From Vibrio coralliilyticus (GTDB lineage Bacteria > Pseudomonadota > Gammaproteobacteria > Enterobacterales > Vibrionaceae): a stretch of 64,000 bases of DNA. Positions 1 through 11,121 of the stretch are shown here, one piece after another (the first letter of the stretch is position 1; each line of letters starts with the position of its first letter). The stretch is taken from NCBI RefSeq assembly GCF_024449095.1, contig NZ_CP024627.1, forward strand, positions 2,480,001-2,544,000, read 5' to 3'. The notes below the pieces were generated by a model. It made no database searches. It worked only from the letters and a program-made list of their open reading frames with translations, and was not told where the DNA came from. A program made the position numbers and the translations under genes.

Positions 1-501
1 ACGCATGCTGTCGAGGCCGGTGAACAAATTGAGCTATTTGGTGAAATCTTTTTTGTTTTAGGATTAGAAGGCCATACCCGCGGACACATCGGCTATGTCG
101 GTGATGGAAAACTGTTCTGCGGCGATGTTCTTTTCTCAGCTGGCTGTGGTCGGGTATTCGAAGGTACCATGGAGCAAATGCATGCCTCACTCAATAAACT
201 GGTTGCTCTACCCGAAGAGACCGAGGTTTACTGTGCTCATGAGTACACCGCTAGCAACGTCGCCTTTGCTTTAGCCGTTGAGCCCGATAACGAGCTACTT
301 CAGCAATACCGTGATGAAGTGAACCGCCTCAGAGCGCAAAATCAACCGACCTTACCCACCACTATTCGCAAAGAGAAATGGATCAACCCATTCCTAAGAA
401 CAGATCAACAAAGCATCATACGCTCGGTGGCCAACCGGACCCAACAAACGGACTCACTCGCCATTTTTACGGCATTACGTGAGTGGAAGAACGAATTTTA
501 A
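1..501 (+). CDS. gloB: Hydroxyacylglutathione hydrolase (glyoxalase II), C-terminal part
   Basis: The reading frame is open from the first base, so the 5' end lies outside the window; 166 residues remain of about 250 usual for the family. The enzyme hydrolyses S-lactoylglutathione to lactate and glutathione, the second step of methylglyoxal detoxification in the cytosol. The fragment keeps metallo-beta-lactamase-fold ligands: an HTRGH motif near residue 25, the Asp of a [16 protein letters not shown] block, and the His of AHEYTASN. The C-terminal substrate-binding helices follow (NPFLR near the end). It lies directly upstream of mltD, as in other vibrios and enterics. Confidence 0.95.
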   Translation, partial: THAVEAGEQIELFGEIFFVLGLEGHTRGHIGYVGDGKLFCGDVLFSAGCGRVFEGTMEQMHASLNKLVALPEETEVYCAHEYTASNVAFALAVEPDNELLQQYRDEVNRLRAQNQPTLPTTIRKEKWINPFLRTDQQSIIRSVANRTQQTDSLAIFTALREWKNEF

Positions 502-571
502 CGTTTTGCAACTTGTCACCTCCATATTTAGACAAGTATTATCAGCAGCCAAATAAAAAAAGGGCTGTGCA

Positions 572-2137
572 ATGCGAGTAAAACACAGCTGGGTATTAGC
601 ACTACTACTAACAGGATGTCAGCTTACCCAGCAGACAGAGAGCGATAAATCCGCCTCTACAGAGACCAATACCCCACCAGCAGTAGCGTCAAGCAAACCT
701 GCTGCTCAACCTTCAGAATCGGCTATCCCCTCTAAGCCCATCGTGACGCCCCAGTCTCAGGAAGACGTCTGGCAGCGTATCGCAATGCAGCTCGAGTTTC
801 CGATCCCTGATGACAAAATGGTCGATTATTACCGCACTTGGTATCTAAAGCACCCCAACCACCTCAAAACCGTTTCTGAGCGTGCCCAGCCGTTCCTCTA
901 TCTCATCACCGAAAAAATTGAGCAACGCGATCTGCCTTTAGAGTTAGCGCTTTTGCCTATCGTTGAAAGTTCCTTTGATGCTTTTGCCTACTCCCATGGT
1001 AGTGCAGCCGGTTTATGGCAATTTGTTCCGGGGACGGGTAAATACTATGGACTTAAACAAAACTTCTGGTATGACGGCCGCCGCGATGTCGCTGCATCGA
1101 CTGACGCTGCGCTCGATTATCTAGTGGCACTAAATAAGCGATTCAAAGGAGACTGGACCCATGCCATTGCGGCTTACAACAGTGGAGGAGGACGAGTCTC
1201 CAGTGCGATCAGAAAAAATACTAGGCTAGGCAAGCCTACGGATTTTTTCTCTCTTGATCTGCCGAAAGAAACCAGTGGTTATGTGCCCAAATTACTTGCA
1301 TTGGCAGATATCATCGCGAATCAGGACAAGTACGGCATTGATATCCCGCCAATTGCCAACAAACCAGTTGTTGACTTGGTTGACCCCAAAGAACAACTTG
1401 ATCTGGCCATTGCAGCAAACTACGCAGGCATGACTGTCAAACAACTGCAAAGCCTCAATCCAGCCTACAACCAGTGGGCAACGGCACCAGACGGCCCACA
1501 CCAGATCTTACTACCAATTGAAAAAATTGCTGCCTTTAAGACTAAAGTCGCTCAAAACCGCGGTAAAGGAATGAAGGTCGTTCGCTATAAAGTGAAATCC
1601 GGCGACAGTTTGAGTGTACTTGCCACTCGATACAAAACTACCACTAAGGTCATCCAAAAAGCGAATAACCTTAACGGGCACAATATCCGTGTTGGACAGC
1701 ACCTGATAATCCCGACCTCTACGAAAGATGAACGTGCCTATACGCTCAGTGCAACCAACCGGCTGGCTAAAACTCAGGCTAAATCACGCGGTCAATACAA
1801 GCTCACTCATACTGTGCGATCGGGGGATAGCTTGTGGAGTATTGCGCGCGCAAACAAAGTTTCCCATCAGTCTCTCGCTAAATGGAATGGTATGGGACCA
1901 AGAGACACTTTACGCGTTGGGCAAAAGTTGGTTATTTGGAAAAACAGCTCAGACGGCGCGATCATCCGCACCGTTTTTTATAGTGTGAAGTCTGGTGACA
2001 CCATCAGCGGTATTGCCAACAAATTTAAAGTTAAATCCAATGATATAGTGAAATGGAACGGGCTCAGCAAAAAGAAATACCTGCAGCCGGGACAAAAGCT
2101 CAAACTCTATGTCGATGTCACTAAGGTGAGTGTATGA
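572..2137 (+). CDS. mltD: Membrane-bound lytic murein transglycosylase D
   Basis: Outer-membrane lipoprotein that cleaves peptidoglycan glycan strands non-hydrolytically. The N-terminus is a lipoprotein signal with lipobox LLTGC (Cys16). An SLT domain follows, with catalytic Glu in the PIVESSFDAFAYS block and the AAGLWQFVPGTG and AIAAYNSGGGRV motifs. The C-terminal part holds three LysM peptidoglycan-binding repeats, each starting near VKSGDSLSV, VRSGDSLWS and VKSGDTISG. The length of 521 residues is slightly above the E. coli protein (452), which has two LysM repeats. An AAAGGG ribosome site lies 8 nt before the ATG. The stop codon overlaps the next start (ATGA), so the two genes are probably translationally coupled. 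Confidence 0.96.
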   Translation: MRVKHSWVLALLLTGCQLTQQTESDKSASTETNTPPAVASSKPAAQPSESAIPSKPIVTPQSQEDVWQRIAMQLEFPIPDDKMVDYYRTWYLKHPNHLKTVSERAQPFLYLITEKIEQRDLPLELALLPIVESSFDAFAYSHGSAAGLWQFVPGTGKYYGLKQNFWYDGRRDVAASTDAALDYLVALNKRFKGDWTHAIAAYNSGGGRVSSAIRKNTRLGKPTDFFSLDLPKETSGYVPKLLALADIIANQDKYGIDIPPIANKPVVDLVDPKEQLDLAIAANYAGMTVKQLQSLNPAYNQWATAPDGPHQILLPIEKIAAFKTKVAQNRGKGMKVVRYKVKSGDSLSVLATRYKTTTKVIQKANNLNGHNIRVGQHLIIPTSTKDERAYTLSATNRLAKTQAKSRGQYKLTHTVRSGDSLWSIARANKVSHQSLAKWNGMGPRDTLRVGQKLVIWKNSSDGAIIRTVFYSVKSGDTISGIANKFKVKSNDIVKWNGLSKKKYLQPGQKLKLYVDVTKVSV

Positions 2138-2820
2138 CGCCATCCTCGAACCCTTTAATTATGCTGGTGGATATCTTTCGTTCACCTAGCGCGTGTTTTC
2201 TTGCACTTTATCAGCGTGGCGCTTGGGGCTGGCAAACATACGTTGTTCTTATGTTAACCCCATTTCTTTTTTGGGGCGCTTACTTCGACATCGTTGATTT
2301 CGAATGGCTAAAACAGGGACTCTCTGCTCAATTGGCTCAGACAAACCCAAAACAACTTGAGTTACTGGATGCCAACACCCTGATGGCCAGTGAGATCATC
2401 AGTGACGTTGTAGGGCGAACTCTGACCATTGTGATGTTGGCCTTCTGGTTCAATCTTGCAACCAAACCAAGCCAGCACCAACATGGATTCTGGCGTTGGT
2501 TTGCCGCGAGTACCGTCGTGGTTTTTCCCGCTATTATTGGTGATTTGGCAAGTTATGTGAGCTTGCTACTCAAACACGGTCAAGTGATGGTCTACGCCGC
2601 AGATTTAAATAGCCTCAATGGTTTGTTAAAACTGCCTCTAACCAATCAATGGTCTCAGTTTGCTAGCTCCTTCCCACTACTTCTACCATGGTACATTGCC
2701 TTAGGTTACGCTGCGGTAGGGACTTGGACTGAATTTGAACGCGGTCAGGCACTTGTCATTTCAGCATTGCCTTGGGTAGCATACTATTTCATTTGGGCGC
2801 TATATATCGCCATCAGTTAA
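2134..2820 (+). CDS. YIP1-family inner-membrane protein of unknown function
   Basis: A 228-residue hydrophobic protein with about five to six predicted membrane segments, a layout typical of Yip1-domain proteins in Gammaproteobacteria. No catalytic motif is visible and no function can be assigned. It starts inside the mltD stop codon (4-nt overlap), which suggests co-expression with the lytic transglycosylase and a possible envelope role; that is inference from position only. Its 3' end overlaps the convergent YafD-like gene by 21 nt. Confidence 0.8.
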   Translation: MTPSSNPLIMLVDIFRSPSACFLALYQRGAWGWQTYVVLMLTPFLFWGAYFDIVDFEWLKQGLSAQLAQTNPKQLELLDANTLMASEIISDVVGRTLTIVMLAFWFNLATKPSQHQHGFWRWFAASTVVVFPAIIGDLASYVSLLLKHGQVMVYAADLNSLNGLLKLPLTNQWSQFASSFPLLLPWYIALGYAAVGTWTEFERGQALVISALPWVAYYFIWALYIAIS

Positions 2821-3657
2821 CTGAAATGTCACTTCAATCGGATTATGGTCAGAGGCGTCGGATTCCGGCGCCTCTGCTTTTATTAGCGTCAAACCTCGAT
2901 AAAAGACATGGTCCAGCGGTAAACCAGTCATAAATTGGGTGCGATTGTCTGGCTCATAGCTGGCTTCTTCCATTTCGAGAGCATCCAGCACTTGCTTCAT
3001 CACTTTCAAGCGTTGCTCACTCCAACTATTGAAATCACCGCCAATCACAATGGGGCCAGTATGCTGGGTTAACTCAGTGACCAATGTTCCTAGCTGATTC
3101 TGATATTCTTTTGTACCATAGGTAAAGTTAACAGCATGAATGTTCACTACCGCGAGCAGCTGTCCGTTTGACAAGGGGTAGGTGGCGTAAATCGCCGACT
3201 TAGGTAAGCGAAGCCATGGCTCCAACTCTGTATAAGCACATGCTTTTAGCGGCGTGTGAGCGGAGAGATTGAGTACCCCTGCGCTGTACTTAAACGCTTT
3301 GAATGCATTAACCTGATTACCATACCATCCTGACTCTTGTATCCAGCCTTTGAGCTCTGGGCTCATACTGGCTTCTTGAAGCAATACCAACTGTTTATCT
3401 TGCGTGTATTGAGTGAGCTCTTGGCGCCAATGACTGCGGTTTTGTTTGTATATATTCCACACCAACACCTTTAACTGACGGTCTTTATCAATGTAATCGG
3501 TATGTGCGCTATTAAAGCATTGCAATGAAAGAGCGTTATCTTGTGAAGAAATAGTAGAAAGCTGAGGTTTATCCGGCAGGGAAAACACCATTTGAAACCC
3601 GAACACAACCATGGCTAACACAATGAACGGGCTAAGCAATACAAGCTTTTTTTTCAT
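2800..3657 (-). CDS. Endonuclease/exonuclease/phosphatase-family protein, YafD-like (UPF0294)
   Basis: A 285-residue member of the DNase I-like phosphoesterase fold, close in sequence to E. coli YafD as I remember it. Visible motifs: LVWNIYKQNR (near residue 68), VLLQEA (metal-binding Glu), VNIHAVNF, IGGDFNSWS (catalytic Asp/Asn) and the C-terminal SDHNPIEV His motif. The N-terminus has one hydrophobic segment (residues 4-25), so the catalytic domain is probably anchored in the inner membrane and faces the periplasm. The substrate is not known. It converges on the YIP1-family gene, with overlapping 3' ends and no terminator between them. Confidence 0.82.
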   Translation of the reverse strand: MKKKLVLLSPFIVLAMVVFGFQMVFSLPDKPQLSTISSQDNALSLQCFNSAHTDYIDKDRQLKVLVWNIYKQNRSHWRQELTQYTQDKQLVLLQEASMSPELKGWIQESGWYGNQVNAFKAFKYSAGVLNLSAHTPLKACAYTELEPWLRLPKSAIYATYPLSNGQLLAVVNIHAVNFTYGTKEYQNQLGTLVTELTQHTGPIVIGGDFNSWSEQRLKVMKQVLDALEMEEASYEPDNRTQFMTGLPLDHVFYRGLTLIKAEAPESDASDHNPIEVTFQLTDGDI

Positions 3658-3676
3658 TTACATCACCACAAATAAA

Positions 3677-3696
3677 AAAGAGCCTCACGGCTCTTT
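3677..3696 (-). terminator. Rho-independent terminator of glnB
   Basis: Inverted repeat AAAGAGCC/GGCTCTTT with a 4-nt loop, followed on the minus strand by a run of six T. It lies just after the glnB stop. Confidence 0.85.
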
Positions 3697-3708
3697 CGAT
3701 AAAACAAA

Positions 3709-4056
<348 letters not shown>

Positions 4057-4106
4057 TTAAACTTCAGCAATTTTTCTTATTATCCCATGATAAACAAGCA
4101 ATAAAA

Positions 4107-4131
4107 AGCCCGAGCGTTTGATGCTCGGGCT
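4107..4131 (-). terminator. Rho-independent terminator of the cytochrome c gene
   Basis: Perfect 9-bp stem AGCCCGAGC/GCTCGGGCT with a 7-nt loop, followed on the minus strand by TTTTTATTG. Confidence 0.88.
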
Positions 4132-4150
4132 ATTTATCTGGAATTTACAA

Positions 4151-4465
4151 TTACTTCAAACTTGCATAATAAGCGGCTAAGTTAGCAATATCTGCATCGC
4201 TCAGCATGGACGCTTGCGCTTGCATCACTGCAGCCAGTCCACCAGTTCTCTCTTTGTTTTTATACGCATTAATTGAGGACACGATATACTGTTCATTTTG
4301 TCCTTTCAGGTTTGGGTAACCAGGGATCACAGCAATACCATCAGCACCATGGCAAGCTGCGCACACGGCCGCTTTTGCTTGTCCAGCAGCGACATCACCG
4401 GCCGCCATCACTTGCCCTGCCAGTAAACTCATTCCAATGGCTATTCCAGTCGCGATTTTTTTCAT
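4151..4465 (-). CDS. Small periplasmic monohaem cytochrome c (class I)
   Basis: A 104-residue precursor with a Sec signal peptide (cleavage probably after VMAA, near residue 22), leaving a mature protein of about 82 residues. The haem attachment motif CAACH is near residue 35, and a C-terminal Met in the [10 protein letters not shown] stretch is the likely sixth haem ligand. This is the cytochrome c553/c5 type that shuttles electrons to terminal oxidases or reductases; the partner is not known. It has its own terminator and stands between glnB and tilS, so it is probably monocistronic. Confidence 0.88.
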   Translation of the reverse strand: MKKIATGIAIGMSLLAGQVMAAGDVAAGQAKAAVCAACHGADGIAVIPGYPNLKGQNEQYIVSSINAYKNKERTGGLAAVMQAQASMLSDADIANLAAYYASLK

Positions 4466-4501
4466 TGCTCTTCCTTATAATTCCACTTTAGTTGTGCGTT
4501 T

Positions 4502-5836
4502 TTATGTATACAATTTTGACACAGCTGGTGTTGACTTGTCCCAGACAAGTTCACAATCTTGACCTGCAAAGCGATGATCAACAAACAAATCTGCGACGGC
4601 GACGACATGCTCCCCACTCATAATAATGGGTAAGCGACGCCTCAACCAACTAGGCATACCATACTCCTGAAACAACTTTTTCAACTTTCGACTGTGGTTA
4701 CGCCCAACAGGACGAGCATTCAAACCTTGAGGTTCAAACGTGATCTGCAACGATTCGTCTTGAAGTGCACTCAGAGAAAGTTTACCACGCGTACTAGGAC
4801 ATAAGATTAGCGTTCCCAGATCATCGGGCAAAGAAACAGATGTATTGAGAGAAATGCCTTGCTGCCATCCAGATAGCTCTTGCCATTGCTTCACAATATA
4901 TAACCTCTGTTCAAAACGACGAACCTGACCATCGCTCAACACTAGAATTGGATTCGCATCTTGACGGCACAGTGCTACCTCTAACCAGATTTTGTTTAAT
5001 TGTTCTCGGCTCGGCATACGCACTTGATGTTTAGACAACCACATTCGAACAATTCGACTGCGCATTAGAGGGCTCATTTCAGATAACGCTTGAATGTATA
5101 AACTCCCATCCTGATGGGTAATACACTCAACCCGCTCACCAAGTAATTCATCCAGTAGTTGCTCCTGCTCAGAGCAAAGTTCAGCACTGCGTTGCACAGA
5201 TTGGGGAAAATGAGGCCATCGTTCAGTCATAACTGGAGAGACTTGATGACGGATGAAATTGCGGTCAAATCGAGTATCCTGATTGCTCTCATCCTCAACC
5301 CAACTCAGTTTATGCTCAGTAGCAAAAGCCTCGATTTCGGACCGGCGAACAGAGAGGAGCGGACGAAGAAGTTCTCCCTCAGCAAAAGGCATCACTTGTG
5401 CCATTGCCGAGAGTCCTCTCGGCCCACTACCACGTTTTAAGGCAAGTAAAAAAGTCTCAAGCTGATCATCTTGATGTTGCCCCGTAAGCAATATATCCCC
5501 TTGGCCTATGTACTTGCCTAACGCCTGATATCGAGCTTCTCGCGCACTTTCTTCTATGCTTTTCCCTTGCTTTTCCAGTATTACCTTCTCAATATAAAAA
5601 GGCATCTTTTCTTCTAAGCACCATTGCTTACAACGCATCGCCCATTCATCCGCATTGGCACTCAAACCATGGTGGACATGTACAACCACGCACGTTTTGT
5701 TATGTTCACGGCGATACCTCGCCATTAGTGCCAATAAGACTCGCGAATCAAGGCCACCACTAAGAGCAAGCACTAACTTACCTCTAGAATGCTGGTATTG
5801 GTCAATAAACGTAGAAAAGTGTTGATATAAATTCAT
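4502..5836 (-). CDS. tilS: tRNA(Ile)-lysidine synthase
   Basis: ATP-dependent ligase that converts C34 of the CAU anticodon of minor tRNA-Ile to lysidine, changing both its amino-acid charging and its codon recognition from Met to Ile. The PP-loop motif LSGGLDSRVLL is near residue 27, followed by HVHHGLS and GQHQDDQLETFLL. A C-terminal TilS substrate-recognition domain contains RPVGRNHSRKLKKLFQE. Total length is 444 residues (E. coli about 432). The ATG at 5836 is chosen over the TTG two codons upstream; neither has a good ribosome site. It follows accA but is separated from it by a terminator, so it probably has its own promoter. Confidence 0.94.
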   Translation of the reverse strand: MNLYQHFSTFIDQYQHSRGKLVLALSGGLDSRVLLALMARYRREHNKTCVVVHVHHGLSANADEWAMRCKQWCLEEKMPFYIEKVILEKQGKSIEESAREARYQALGKYIGQGDILLTGQHQDDQLETFLLALKRGSGPRGLSAMAQVMPFAEGELLRPLLSVRRSEIEAFATEHKLSWVEDESNQDTRFDRNFIRHQVSPVMTERWPHFPQSVQRSAELCSEQEQLLDELLGERVECITHQDGSLYIQALSEMSPLMRSRIVRMWLSKHQVRMPSREQLNKIWLEVALCRQDANPILVLSDGQVRRFEQRLYIVKQWQELSGWQQGISLNTSVSLPDDLGTLILCPSTRGKLSLSALQDESLQITFEPQGLNARPVGRNHSRKLKKLFQEYGMPSWLRRRLPIIMSGEHVVAVADLFVDHRFAGQDCELVWDKSTPAVSKLYT

Positions 5837-5886
5837 AATCAAAGAAAAGCGCTGCGAATAAGGTTAGTCTATCATCCTAAATAAAA

Positions 5887-5910
5887 AAGGCTGAACCTGA
5901 GTTCAGCCTT
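5887..5910 (-). terminator. Rho-independent terminator of accA
   Basis: Perfect 10-bp stem AAGGCTGAAC/GTTCAGCCTT with a 4-nt loop, followed by a T tract on the minus strand. It marks the end of the long lpx-dnaE-accA transcription unit. Confidence 0.9.
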
Positions 5911-5930
5911 TCTCTATTGGGTTGCTAAAA

Positions 5931-6890
5931 TTAGCAGTAACCGTAACTCATCAGACGCTGATAACGGCGTTCAAGTAGCGCATCATTATCAAAGTGCTGT
6001 AGTTCATCCAACTGTTTAATGAGCGTTGCTTTCATGTTCGCCGCCATTTGGATGTGGTCACGGTGCGCACCACCTAGCGGTTCCTCGATGATTTCATCAA
6101 TCAACTCAAGTTCTTTTAGTCGCGGAGCAATCAGACCCATTGCTTCTGCCGCTTGTGGCGCTTTGTCTGAATCACGCCAAAGGATGGAAGCACAACCTTC
6201 CGGAGAAATAACAGAATAAGTCGAGTATTGCAGCATGTTCACGTAGTCGCCTACGCCAATAGCTAGTGCACCACCAGAACCACCTTCGCCTACCACGTTA
6301 CAAATAACAGGCACTTTTAGACCAGCCATTACTTTAAGGTTTTTCGCAATCGCTTCCGACTGACCACGTTCTTCAGCGCCAACACCTGGGTACGCACCTG
6401 CAGTATCGATAAACGTGATGATTGGCATGTTGAAGCGCTCAGCCGTTTCCATTAAGCGTAGGGCTTTACGGTAACCTTCAGGTTTTGGCATTCCGAAATT
6501 GCGCTTTACTTTTTCTTTGGTTTCACGGCCTTTTTGGTGGCCAATGATCATCACAGGACGGCCATCAAGACGAGCCATCCCCCCAACAATCGCTTTATCA
6601 TCAGCATAAGCACGATCGCCCGCGAGTTCTTCAAACTCAGTGAAAACATGCTCTACATAATCCAGTGTATAAGGACGCAGAGGGTGACGAGCCATTTGAG
6701 CTGTTTCCCATGCGCCTAAGTCACTGAAGGTTTTCTTTTTCAGTTCCAAGCTTTTCTTTTCTAGCTGTTCGATCTCTTTCTCCAGATCAACGCCAGAGTC
6801 ACCACCGTGACGAGAAACGCCACGAAGTGCTTCGATCTTAGCTTCAAGTTCTGCAATAGGCTTTTCAAATTCTAAAAAGTTCAGGCTCAT
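5931..6890 (-). CDS. accA: Acetyl-CoA carboxylase carboxyltransferase, alpha subunit
   Basis: With AccD it transfers the carboxyl group from biotin-BCCP to acetyl-CoA, giving malonyl-CoA for fatty acid synthesis. The 319 residues match the E. coli length exactly. Family blocks are present: [41 protein letters not shown] (the CoA-binding region) and [15 protein letters not shown] (oxyanion-hole glycines). It is the last gene of the minus-strand cluster after dnaE (gap 38 nt) and is followed by a strong terminator. Confidence 0.98.
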   Translation of the reverse strand: MSLNFLEFEKPIAELEAKIEALRGVSRHGGDSGVDLEKEIEQLEKKSLELKKKTFSDLGAWETAQMARHPLRPYTLDYVEHVFTEFEELAGDRAYADDKAIVGGMARLDGRPVMIIGHQKGRETKEKVKRNFGMPKPEGYRKALRLMETAERFNMPIITFIDTAGAYPGVGAEERGQSEAIAKNLKVMAGLKVPVICNVVGEGGSGGALAIGVGDYVNMLQYSTYSVISPEGCASILWRDSDKAPQAAEAMGLIAPRLKELELIDEIIEEPLGGAHRDHIQMAANMKATLIKQLDELQHFDNDALLERRYQRLMSYGYC

Positions 6891-6928
6891 CTATAGATCC
6901 TTTGTGATTCGGCATTCGACTGCCGAAC

Positions 6929-9900
6929 TTAGTTAAATTCGAGTTCTACTTGGCTCTTACCAAGCAGCTGTTTCAAATTGTCTATTAATTCGTCACTAGG
7001 CGTCACACGCCATTCCGTACCTAACGTTAAGCGCGCTCGTGCATCACTACGCTGGTAGTATATGTGGACAGGAACACTTCCTGCTTTGTAAGGCTCTAGT
7101 ATCTTACTAAAGCGCTCAAAAAATTGTTCGTCGATTTGAGATTCTTCAATCGATACTGATAAGCCACGTGCGTATTTTTCACGTGCTGTACCGAGATCCA
7201 TAACCTCGCGCGCGGACATTTTAAGACCACCATTGAAATCATCAAAGCTGACCTGTCCAGAAACGACCAAAATTTTGTCTTGTTCGAGCAGCTCAGCATA
7301 CCTTTCAAGTGCGTCAGAGAACAACATCACTTCCATACGTCCGCTGCGATCGTCGAGTGTCATGATACCAATACGCGTTCCACGCTTGGTCGTCATCACT
7401 CGCGCAGCAATCACCAGACCAGCAATAGTCACACTTTGATCGCGCCTTGTCGGTGTCGCGTCTTTTAATCGACAACTGGTGTACTTACCCAGTTCCTTTA
7501 TATAGGAATTTATTGGGTGTCCAGTCAAATATAAGCCAAGTGTATCACGTTCTCCTTCCAGCCAAACTTTTTCTGGCCACGCGGGAACCTTGGTGTATTT
7601 ATGCTCAACTTCTTCTGGCGCTTCCGTCAAGACACCAAACAAATCACTTTGACCAAACGCCTCCGCTTGGTGATATTGACTGGCCGCTTTAACGGCATCG
7701 TCAAGAGATGCCATCATCGCTGCACGATGTGGGCCTAATCGATCAAGGGCGCCAGCGTAAATCAACTTTTCGATCACACGCTTGTTGACTTTTTTAAGAT
7801 CAATTCGCGCACAGAAATCAAACAAGTCTTTGAAGTGACCATCTTTGTTACGGGCTTCTAGAATCGCTTCAATTGGACCTTCTCCAACCCCTTTGATAGC
7901 CCCGATACCGTAAACAATTGCGCCATTTTCATCGACATTAAATCGATAAAGGCCCGCATTAATGTCCGGAGGCAACACTTTCAGCTTCATGCGGAAACAT
8001 TCATCCACCAAACCGACCACTTTTTCGGTGTTGTCCATATCAGCCGTCATAACGGCTGCCATAAACTCCGCTGGATAATGGGTCTTAAGCCATAATGTTT
8101 GATATGACACCAAAGCGTAAGCGGCTGAGTGAGATTTGTTAAAGCCGTAACCAGCAAACTTCTCCACCAAATCGAAGATTTTCATCGCCAATTCGCCATC
8201 GACGCCGTTATTCACCGCACCTTCTTTAAATACAGCACGCTGCTTGGCCATTTCTTCAGGTTTTTTCTTACCCATCGCTCGGCGCAGCATGTCCGCACCA
8301 CCTAGCGTATAGCCAGCGAGGATCTGAGCAATCTGCATCACCTGTTCTTGATACAAGATGATGCCGTAGGTGGGATCTAACGTATCCTTGAGGGATTCAT
8401 GTTGCCAAGTTTCATCGGGGTAAGAAATCGCCTCGCGGCCGTGCTTACGGTCGATGAAGTTATCAACCATGCCCGACTGAAGCGGCCCCGGTCGGAACAA
8501 TGCCACCAGTGCGATGATGTCTTCAAAACAGTCTGGTTGTAAGCGCTTGATAAGTTCCTTCATCCCACGAGATTCCAGCTGGAACACCGCAGTGGTCTCT
8601 GAGTTTTGCAAAAGGCGGAAAGATGCAGCGTCATCGAGAGGAATAGATTCAATCCGAACAGGCGCTTGGCCTTGTTTCTCAAGACGCGGGTTGATCAAGC
8701 CAAGAGCCCAGTCGATGATGGTAAGAGTGCGAAGGCCAAGAAAGTCAAACTTAACCAAACCAGCAGTTTCAACGTCGTTTTTATCAAATTGGGTGACAGG
8801 AAAGTGCCCTTCCGCATCGGCATAAATCGGCGCAAAGTCGGTGATAGTAGTTGGCGAGATAACCACGCCACCTGCATGCTTACCCGCATTACGTGTACAT
8901 CCTTCAAGGATACGACACATATCGATAAGCTCTTTGACTTCTTCATCAGCTTCGTAAAGTTCCGCCAATGCTGGCTCAGCTTTAAACGCCTTTTCTAATG
9001 TCATTCCCGGATCAGGTGGAACCAGCTTTGAAATACGGTCAACAAAACCAAACGGGTGGCCGAGAACTCGGCCAACATCACGAATAACCGCTTTCGCCGC
9101 CATCGTACCAAAAGTAATGATCTGTGAAACGGCATCACGCCCATACATTTCAGCGACGTGATCGATCACCTGATCGCGTTTATCCATACAAAAGTCGACG
9201 TCGAAATCGGGCATGGAAACACGTTCTGGGTTAAGAAAACGTTCGAAAAGAAGGTCATATTCTAGAGGGTCAAGATCGGTGATCTTAAGAGCATAGGCAA
9301 CCAATGAACCCGCACCCGAACCACGCCCCGGACCAACAGGAATGTCATTATCTTTAGACCACTGAATAAACTCCATTACGATCAGGAAGTAACCTGGGAA
9401 CCCCATATTATTGATGACTTCCAGCTCAACCTTAAGGCGTTCATCGTACTCAGGTCGACGTTCGGCTCTCACTTGTGGGTCTGGAAATAAAAACTCAAGA
9501 CGTTCTTCAAGGCCCTCTTGTGACTTTTTGACCAAAAACTCGGTTTCTTCCATTCCCTCTGTCGGAAATGCTGGCAAGAAATACTCACCGAGTCGAACGG
9601 TCACATTACAACGCTTAGCAATTTCAACACTGTTCTCGAGTGCTTCAGGAATGTCTGCGAATAATTCACACATTTCTTGTTCACTGCGAAGATATTGCTG
9701 AGCACTGTAGTTTTTCGGCCTACGTGGATCTTCTAATGTATAACCATCATGAATCGCCACTCGAATTTCATGCGCATCAAAGGTCGATTCATCAAGAATC
9801 ACGACATCATTGGTGGCCACGACAGGTAGCTGCGCTTGTTCTGCAAAATCTAAAGCGAAATGTAGATAGGTCTCTTCATCTGCGCGCCCCGTTCGCGTCA

Positions 9901-10408
9901 GTTCAAGGAAAAAGCGATCAGCAAAATGCTGCTGGTAGAACTTAGCACAGCTATGAGCCATGGTCTGGTTACCTTTCAGCAGTGCTTTACCTATCTCACC
10001 ATTTTTACCCCCAGATAAAACAATTAACCCTGCGGATAGCTCGGCCAGCCATTGCTTATCAATCACAGGTTGATGCTGAACATGACCACGTAAGTAAGCT
10101 TTAGAAATCAACAAGGTCAGGTTTTTATACCCTTCATTGTCAGCAGCCAAGACAGTCAGCTTGGTCAGCTCATCGCCAAATTCCGCAGATTGCATTGCGA
10201 AGTCAGCACCAATAATCGGCTTTACTCCGCAACTATGAGCAGTACCATAAAACTTCACTAGCCCACATAAGTTGGTGAAATCGGTCAGGGCCATGGCCGG
10301 CATTCCCATTTCCGCCACTTTCTTAACCAAAGGAGGCACTTTAGATAGGCCGTCAACCATGGAAAAGTCACTGTGAACTTTTAAGTGAATAAATTTAGGA
10401 TCTGACAT
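6929..10408 (-). CDS. dnaE: DNA polymerase III subunit alpha
   Basis: The replicative polymerase catalytic subunit, 1159 residues (E. coli 1160). The N-terminal PHP domain starts with [14 protein letters not shown]. The palm has [16 protein letters not shown] and the metal-binding [14 protein letters not shown] block (two catalytic Asp). [19 protein letters not shown] marks the fingers/HhH region, and an OB fold lies near residues 990-1070 ([18 protein letters not shown]). The protein works in the Pol III core with epsilon and theta. It is the penultimate gene of the lpx-rnhB-dnaE-accA unit; the 90-nt gap to rnhB holds no clear signal. Confidence 0.98.
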   Translation of the reverse strand: MSDPKFIHLKVHSDFSMVDGLSKVPPLVKKVAEMGMPAMALTDFTNLCGLVKFYGTAHSCGVKPIIGADFAMQSAEFGDELTKLTVLAADNEGYKNLTLLISKAYLRGHVQHQPVIDKQWLAELSAGLIVLSGGKNGEIGKALLKGNQTMAHSCAKFYQQHFADRFFLELTRTGRADEETYLHFALDFAEQAQLPVVATNDVVILDESTFDAHEIRVAIHDGYTLEDPRRPKNYSAQQYLRSEQEMCELFADIPEALENSVEIAKRCNVTVRLGEYFLPAFPTEGMEETEFLVKKSQEGLEERLEFLFPDPQVRAERRPEYDERLKVELEVINNMGFPGYFLIVMEFIQWSKDNDIPVGPGRGSGAGSLVAYALKITDLDPLEYDLLFERFLNPERVSMPDFDVDFCMDKRDQVIDHVAEMYGRDAVSQIITFGTMAAKAVIRDVGRVLGHPFGFVDRISKLVPPDPGMTLEKAFKAEPALAELYEADEEVKELIDMCRILEGCTRNAGKHAGGVVISPTTITDFAPIYADAEGHFPVTQFDKNDVETAGLVKFDFLGLRTLTIIDWALGLINPRLEKQGQAPVRIESIPLDDAASFRLLQNSETTAVFQLESRGMKELIKRLQPDCFEDIIALVALFRPGPLQSGMVDNFIDRKHGREAISYPDETWQHESLKDTLDPTYGIILYQEQVMQIAQILAGYTLGGADMLRRAMGKKKPEEMAKQRAVFKEGAVNNGVDGELAMKIFDLVEKFAGYGFNKSHSAAYALVSYQTLWLKTHYPAEFMAAVMTADMDNTEKVVGLVDECFRMKLKVLPPDINAGLYRFNVDENGAIVYGIGAIKGVGEGPIEAILEARNKDGHFKDLFDFCARIDLKKVNKRVIEKLIYAGALDRLGPHRAAMMASLDDAVKAASQYHQAEAFGQSDLFGVLTEAPEEVEHKYTKVPAWPEKVWLEGERDTLGLYLTGHPINSYIKELGKYTSCRLKDATPTRRDQSVTIAGLVIAARVMTTKRGTRIGIMTLDDRSGRMEVMLFSDALERYAELLEQDKILVVSGQVSFDDFNGGLKMSAREVMDLGTAREKYARGLSVSIEESQIDEQFFERFSKILEPYKAGSVPVHIYYQRSDARARLTLGTEWRVTPSDELIDNLKQLLGKSQVELEFN

Positions 10409-10498
10409 GAATGCTTCCGCAATTGTGGATAATTGGAGAGATAATGGGGTATTTTACGTGATATAAAAACTTAGATATACCCCAGACACTAAGGGTTT

Positions 10499-11116
10499 CT
10501 AATCTATACCCAATGCCGTTTTCACTGGCTTAAAGCTTTTACGATGCTGGTCAATCACACCATGTTGCTCAATCGCTTCAAAATGCGCTTTGGTCGGATA
10601 ACCTTTATGCTTAGCGAAGCCAAATTCTGGATGCAATTTGTCTAGGTCTTCCATTTCCTGATCGCGTACCACCTTGGCAATGATCGAAGCGGCGCTAATT
10701 TCAGCTACACGCATATCCCCTTTAACCACCGCAATCGCGTCCATAGGCAAATTAGGCACCCGGTTACCATCGATAAGAGCGAGGTCAGGCGTTACATTCA
10801 GCCCTTCAATTGCTCTCTGCATTGCGACCATAGTCGCTTGTAGAATATTGAGCTGATCGATTTCACTTGGAGAGCAACGCCCAACCGCCCAAGCGAGTGC
10901 TTTTTCTTTGATTTCGGGTAACAGAGCTAAGCGCTTTTTTTCCGTCAACTTTTTCGAATCATTCAATCCCTCAATCGGGTTCAAAGGATCCAAGATAACC
11001 GCGGCAGTCACGACATCTCCCACTAGAGGCCCACGACCAACTTCATCTACACCTGCAATGAATCGATACCCAGAAGGGCACTCAAATGGCGGTAACTCTT
11101 TCTTTTCTTTTGTCAT
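10499..11116 (-). CDS. rnhB: Ribonuclease HII
   Basis: Cleaves RNA in RNA-DNA hybrids and removes single ribonucleotides misincorporated in DNA. The 205 residues carry the family signature [19 protein letters not shown] (catalytic Asp and Glu near residues 20-21), LIDGN (third acidic residue), and the [15 protein letters not shown] block with a conserved Ser/Lys. A short N-terminal extension (about 15 residues) precedes the core. It lies 5 nt after lpxB, as in the conserved lpxB-rnhB-dnaE order. Confidence 0.97.
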   Translation of the reverse strand: MTKEKKELPPFECPSGYRFIAGVDEVGRGPLVGDVVTAAVILDPLNPIEGLNDSKKLTEKKRLALLPEIKEKALAWAVGRCSPSEIDQLNILQATMVAMQRAIEGLNVTPDLALIDGNRVPNLPMDAIAVVKGDMRVAEISAASIIAKVVRDQEMEDLDKLHPEFGFAKHKGYPTKAHFEAIEQHGVIDQHRKSFKPVKTALGID

Positions 11117-11121
11117 TAGGA